A stretch of DNA of 7,791 nt from assembly GCA_029248825.1 (NCBI GenBank), contig JAQWIP010000123.1:1-7791 (forward strand). Reading direction: 5' to 3'. Positions 7,055-7,791 of the stretch are shown here, piece after piece; the first letter of the stretch is position 1, and every line of letters starts with the position of its first letter. This DNA comes from Alphaproteobacteria bacterium. Its GTDB lineage: Bacteria > Pseudomonadota > Alphaproteobacteria > RS24. The translations under genes were made by a program, and so were the position numbers. The notes beneath the pieces were generated by a model that was not told the origin of the DNA, did no database searches, and saw nothing but the letters and a program-made list of their open reading frames with translations.

Positions 7055-7791
7055 ATAGACCCAGTTTGGCGTGAATATTTGTCAGATAGCTCAAGGCTTG
7101 GCAGCCCGCGAAAGCATAATCATCGACTTCGGCGATGTCGCGGGGCTTGCCGGCGAGCGCCAAATGCACCACGCCAGCCGCTTTTAACGCCGCCGCCAAG
7201 GCCGAGGCATGGGTTTCGTAATCGGCGTCCGAGCCGCATATCACGGCAATTTTGGCAGTGGATTTTTGAAACGCGTCGGCAATCGCCTCATAGTCTGTGC
7301 CGCCGTCGCCCGCGACCGCGTGCAAGCCGCCTGCGGCATAAAGATTGGTCGCGAAATTAGCCCGCGGGGTAAAGCTGGCCATGTCGCCAAGGCAGGCGAG
7401 AAAGACTTTCGGTTTGCTTTTCTGGGCCGCTTGTCGCAAGGCTTCAAAGCCGTGCGATAGGCGATAGTGGCCTTGGGTTTCGGCCTCGAGCGGCGCTTCG
7501 TCTAGGTTTGGAAACTCGCTCACCCCCACCATGGCATGGGCGCGCGTATCCATAGCGGCATCGAAAGTGGCGCGCTGGCTGGCAATCGCCGCATCAAGGC
7601 GACCATCGGCGATGGCCGCAGAAAGGCCGCCTGTGGCTTCAATGTCTTGGAAAATTATCCAAGCGGCCTTGGCTAAATCCTCGGTCAATTGCTCGACATA
7701 ATAGCTGCCGCCAGCCGCATCGGTTACTTGGCCGATGTGGCTTTCTTCTTGCAAAATAATCTGCGTATTGCGGGCAATGCGCCGCGTCAAC
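7053..7791 (-). CDS. mutA: Methylmalonyl-CoA mutase small subunit, C-terminal part (cut by window edge)
   Basis: MutA is the non-catalytic partner that pairs with MutB in the heterodimeric methylmalonyl-CoA mutase. Only the last 245 residues are visible; about 380 more would lie beyond the right edge if it has the usual length near 620-640. The visible part starts at the end of the degenerate TIM barrel (TRRIARNTQIILQEES, then GGSYYVEQLTEDL), followed by a linker and a B12-domain-like fold (about 128-245) beginning KVFLACLGDMASFTPRANF. This domain lacks the D-x-H-x-x-G cobalamin motif, as known for MutA. It is paralogous to MutB: 23 of 36 residues are identical in an ungapped match of the barrel-end segment. 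The TTG at 7790 is an internal Leu codon, not a start. It precedes mutB by 12 bp in the same direction, so its promoter must be outside the window. Confidence 0.93.
   Translation of the reverse strand, partial: LTRRIARNTQIILQEESHIGQVTDAAGGSYYVEQLTEDLAKAAWIIFQDIEATGGLSAAIADGRLDAAIASQRATFDAAMDTRAHAMVGVSEFPNLDEAPLEAETQGHYRLSHGFEALRQAAQKSKPKVFLACLGDMASFTPRANFATNLYAAGGLHAVAGDGGTDYEAIADAFQKSTAKIAVICGSDADYETHASALAAALKAAGVVHLALAGKPRDIAEVDDYAFAGCQALSYLTNIHAKLGL

Noticed and set aside
1..7791. A previously undescribed biological system, such as a defence island, novel RNA or mobile element.
   Set aside because: All eight genes belong to well-known housekeeping families, the gaps are 37 bp or less, and I found no terminal inverted repeats, tRNA, repeat array or unexplained ORF.

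Overview
The window is an ordinary chromosomal segment made of two housekeeping gene clusters that converge tail to tail. I see no mobile element, CRISPR array, RNA gene or unknown defence-like locus. It is almost entirely coding. The gene order sufC-sufD-sufS-sufT-sufA, the protein sequences, the moderately GC-rich composition (mid-fifties percent by eye) and a near absence of GANTC sites (one in 7.8 kb by hand scan) all suggest an alphaproteobacterium with CcrM-type methylation. I cannot place it to genus.

Plus strand, 1-3955: the distal part of a SUF iron-sulfur cluster assembly operon. It enters the window inside sufC (ATPase, N-terminus missing) and continues with sufD (scaffold partner), sufS (PLP cysteine desulfurase), a DUF59/SufT-like maturation factor and a HesB/IscA-type carrier (sufA). 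The genes overlap by 8 bp or lie within 6 to 37 bp of each other, so one polycistronic message is likely. SufS supplies sulfur, the SufBCD complex assembles the cluster (sufB is presumably just upstream), and SufA and SufT act in carrying or maturing clusters into target proteins. No sufE or sufU gene is visible.

Plus strand, 3979-4836: tesB, an acyl-CoA thioesterase II. It follows sufA after 23 bp and is probably the last gene of the same transcript, although its biochemistry is unrelated to Fe-S assembly.

Minus strand, 7791-4833: the mutA-mutB pair for adenosylcobalamin-dependent methylmalonyl-CoA mutase. The small subunit MutA is cut by the right edge and only its C-terminal 245 residues are seen. 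The large catalytic subunit MutB is complete at 735 residues and has all the expected substrate- and cobalamin-binding residues. Together they interconvert (R)-methylmalonyl-CoA and succinyl-CoA. The stop codons of tesB and mutB overlap on a TTAA, so no intergenic space or terminator separates the converging transcripts.

There is no gap longer than 37 bp between genes. The promoters of both operons lie outside the window.
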